Assembly: GCA_003508755.1 (NCBI GenBank)
Contig: DNTK01000474.1
Location: 1 to 13,334 of the forward strand
DNA from: Bacteroidales bacterium
Lineage (GTDB): Bacteria; Bacteroidota; Bacteroidia; Bacteroidales; UBA10428
Length of the DNA stretch: 13,334 nucleotides
Reading direction: 5' to 3'
The position numbers and the translations under genes are program-made. Of this stretch, positions 11,667 through 13,334 are shown piece by piece. Under the pieces are notes generated by a model. It had not been told where the DNA came from. It saw nothing but the letters and a program-made list of their open reading frames with translations, and ran no database searches. Numbering within the stretch: position 1 is the first letter of the stretch; every line of letters starts with the position of its first letter.

Positions 11667-13334
11667 TTATTCGTCGCGTTCCTCCAGAGTTGTATCGGTT
11701 TCTAATTCATTTCCCGGAAGCTCTTCTCCAGGAATTTCTTCCACTTCTTCTTCACTCTTGGCAACTCCGGCTACTGCAGCGATGGAATCGTCGTTGCGCA
11801 GGTTAATAAGCTTAACTCCCTGGGTAGCCCTACCTGCAATACGAATGGTTTCTACAGCAAGTCGTATGGTGATACCTGATTTGTTAATAATCATTAAATC
11901 AGAATCTTCAGCTACTGCTTTAATTGATATCAGCGAACCAGTTTTCTCTGTAATATTGATGGTTTTTACGCCTTTGCCACCACGATTGGTTATGCGGTAA
12001 TCATCAATTTTTGTTCGCTTCCCATATCCTTTTTCCGATACAACCAATATTGTCGTATCATCATTGCTTGCATCGACGGTAACCATGCCAATCACTTCGT
12101 CACCCGGGGCCGAAAACTTAATACCCCGAACACCAAGAGCCGTGCGGCCCACAGTGCGCACTGTTTGCTCATTAAAGCGGATAGCTTTACCCGATTTAAC
12201 GGCCAGTATAATTTCGTTGTTGCCATTTGTTAACCTTGCCTGCAGCAAACTATCACCTTCTCTGAAATTAATGGCAATAATGCCATTAGCTCGCGGACGA
12301 GAATATGCTTCTAAGGTTGTTTTCTTAATTAAACCCTCTTTTGTGGCAAGAACAATAAAGTTATTGTTAAGATATTCATTATCAGTAAAGTTCTTAACCT
12401 TAATAAAAGCTTTAACTTTATCGTCAGGCTCAATATTAATTAGGTTCTGAATTGCTCTACCCTTTGAAGTTTTAGTTCCTTCAGGTATCTCATATACTCT
12501 GAGCCAGAAACACTTACCTTTTTCGGTAAAGAATAATAAGGTATTGTGCATGGTGGCATGGAACATATGCTCTAAGAAATCTTCTTCACGGGTATCGGAA
12601 CCTTTAGAACCCACACCTCCCCTGTTCTGTGTTCTAAACTCATGCAAATTAGTACGCTTAACATACCCCATATGAGATATTGTTATAAGCATATCTTCGT
12701 CGGCATAGAAATCCTCAGGGTTGAATTCTCCGGCATCCGGAACGATATCGGTACGGCGTTCATCTCCATATTTCTCTTCAACCTCAACCAGCTCGTCCTT
12801 GATGATATTCATACGCATGTCTTCATTCTCAAGGATTTCTTTTAAATGCGCAATAAGCTTTGTAAGTTCTTCGTATTCAGCACGTAACTTATCTTGTTCA
12901 AGTCCCGTTAGCTGTCGTAGCCGCATTTCAACTATTGCTCGCGATTGCAATTCTGACAACTCAAATCGTTCAATGAGCTTTTCACGGGCTTCATCCGGAC
13001 TAGCCGATCCGCGGATAATTTTAATGACCTCGTCGATATTATCGCTTGCAATTATCAGACCTTCAAGAATGTGCTGGCGATCCTCGGCCTTCTTTAGGTC
13101 GAATTGTGTACGGCGAATAACAACTTCATGTCTGTGATCGACAAAGTGTCGGATAAGGTCCTTCAGAGTCAATACACGTGGTCTTCCCTTTACAAGGGCA
13201 ATATTGTTTACACTAAAGCTTGTTTGAAGCTGTGAGTATTTGTATAATTTGTTTAACACTACAGATGCCTGGGCATCCTTCTTTAAGATAATTACAATAC
13301 GCAATCCTGTTCGGTCCGATTCATCGTTGATGTA
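11667..13334 (-). CDS. gyrA: DNA gyrase subunit A, C-terminal part (cut by window edge)
   Basis: ATP-dependent type II topoisomerase subunit that cuts and rejoins DNA and wraps it to introduce negative supercoils. The frame is open to the window edge, where it reads YINDESDRTGLRIVI, the GyrA motif near the end of the tower domain; the 5' part with the catalytic tyrosine lies outside. The 555 residues seen include the long coiled-coil and tail of the cleavage domain (LSELQSRAIVEMRLRQLTGLE) and then the beta-pinwheel wrapping domain. The GyrA box is QNRGGVG (12629-12609) rather than QRRGGKG, a form I recall from Bacteroidota. A second RGGKG occurs later in the pinwheel (TNRGGKGVK). The acidic tail (SEEEVEEIPGEELPGNELE) is a plausible regulator of wrapping. 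It is GyrA rather than ParC by the full pinwheel and box. Confidence 0.97.
   Translation of the reverse strand, partial: YINDESDRTGLRIVIILKKDAQASVVLNKLYKYSQLQTSFSVNNIALVKGRPRVLTLKDLIRHFVDHRHEVVIRRTQFDLKKAEDRQHILEGLIIASDNIDEVIKIIRGSASPDEAREKLIERFELSELQSRAIVEMRLRQLTGLEQDKLRAEYEELTKLIAHLKEILENEDMRMNIIKDELVEVEEKYGDERRTDIVPDAGEFNPEDFYADEDMLITISHMGYVKRTNLHEFRTQNRGGVGSKGSDTREEDFLEHMFHATMHNTLLFFTEKGKCFWLRVYEIPEGTKTSKGRAIQNLINIEPDDKVKAFIKVKNFTDNEYLNNNFIVLATKEGLIKKTTLEAYSRPRANGIIAINFREGDSLLQARLTNGNNEIILAVKSGKAIRFNEQTVRTVGRTALGVRGIKFSAPGDEVIGMVTVDASNDDTTILVVSEKGYGKRTKIDDYRITNRGGKGVKTINITEKTGSLISIKAVAEDSDLMIINKSGITIRLAVETIRIAGRATQGVKLINLRNDDSIAAVAGVAKSEEEVEEIPGEELPGNELETDTTLEERDE

Noticed and set aside
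11758..13137. Long open frames antisense to gyrA and to other genes
   Set aside because: They are codon-structure shadows of strongly conserved genes and have no independent features.

Overview
The window looks like chromosomal DNA of a low-GC Bacteroidota, probably a Bacteroidales/Marinilabiliales-type anaerobe. Three things point there: a secreted protein with a type IX secretion C-terminal sorting domain (YPNP ... GIYFISI), a GyrA tail with the QNRGGVG box followed by a secreted TPR gene, and several TAnnTTTG-type -7 promoter boxes with almost no Shine-Dalgarno motifs. The genus cannot be fixed from the sequence.

Layout. 1-105: control region with two tandem TetR-type palindromes. 106-765 (+): trmO-like tRNA methyltransferase gene and a 56-residue 2[4Fe-4S] ferredoxin. 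821-2366 (-): small membrane protein, DUF6483-like TPR protein, and exported rhodanese-thioredoxin fusion. 2606-4000 (+): zinc-free medium-chain oxidoreductase and an unrecognised 107-residue protein. 4140-6576 (-): exported CarboxypepD_reg-like protein and a GH99-like secreted protein with a T9SS signal. 6577-10256: accessory segment with long non-coding stretches and three + strand genes of unknown function (exported TPR protein, single-pass membrane protein, multi-pass membrane protein). 10257-13334 (-): exported TPR protein and the 3' part of gyrA, each followed by a terminator reading in its own direction.

The most unusual content lies in 6663-10196. Two elements, A (6663-7092, about 430 bp) and B (9486-10196, about 710 bp), are each bounded by direct copies of ATTATGTTAA. 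Each ends on the right in a related structured block of about 250 bp. The blocks share an identical 21-nt stretch, TIR-like outer arms, an inverted copy of the boundary motif, and a hairpin whose 7-bp stem differs completely between copies but stays perfectly paired around an 11-nt loop. The arrangement resembles integron cassettes (GTTRRRY-like ends, folded 3' site), but the sites are larger than typical attC, the far R box is off consensus, and no integrase is in the window. I read them as a family of non-autonomous, structure-bearing mobile cassettes; this is inference. Between them, at 7385-7650, lies a compact RNA locus with a promoter and a terminator on each strand.

Working relations: trmO and ferredoxin look co-transcribed; the three genes 7943-9473 are tightly spaced and look like one operon; gyrA and the downstream TPR gene are separated by a terminator, so they are probably independently expressed despite being adjacent.
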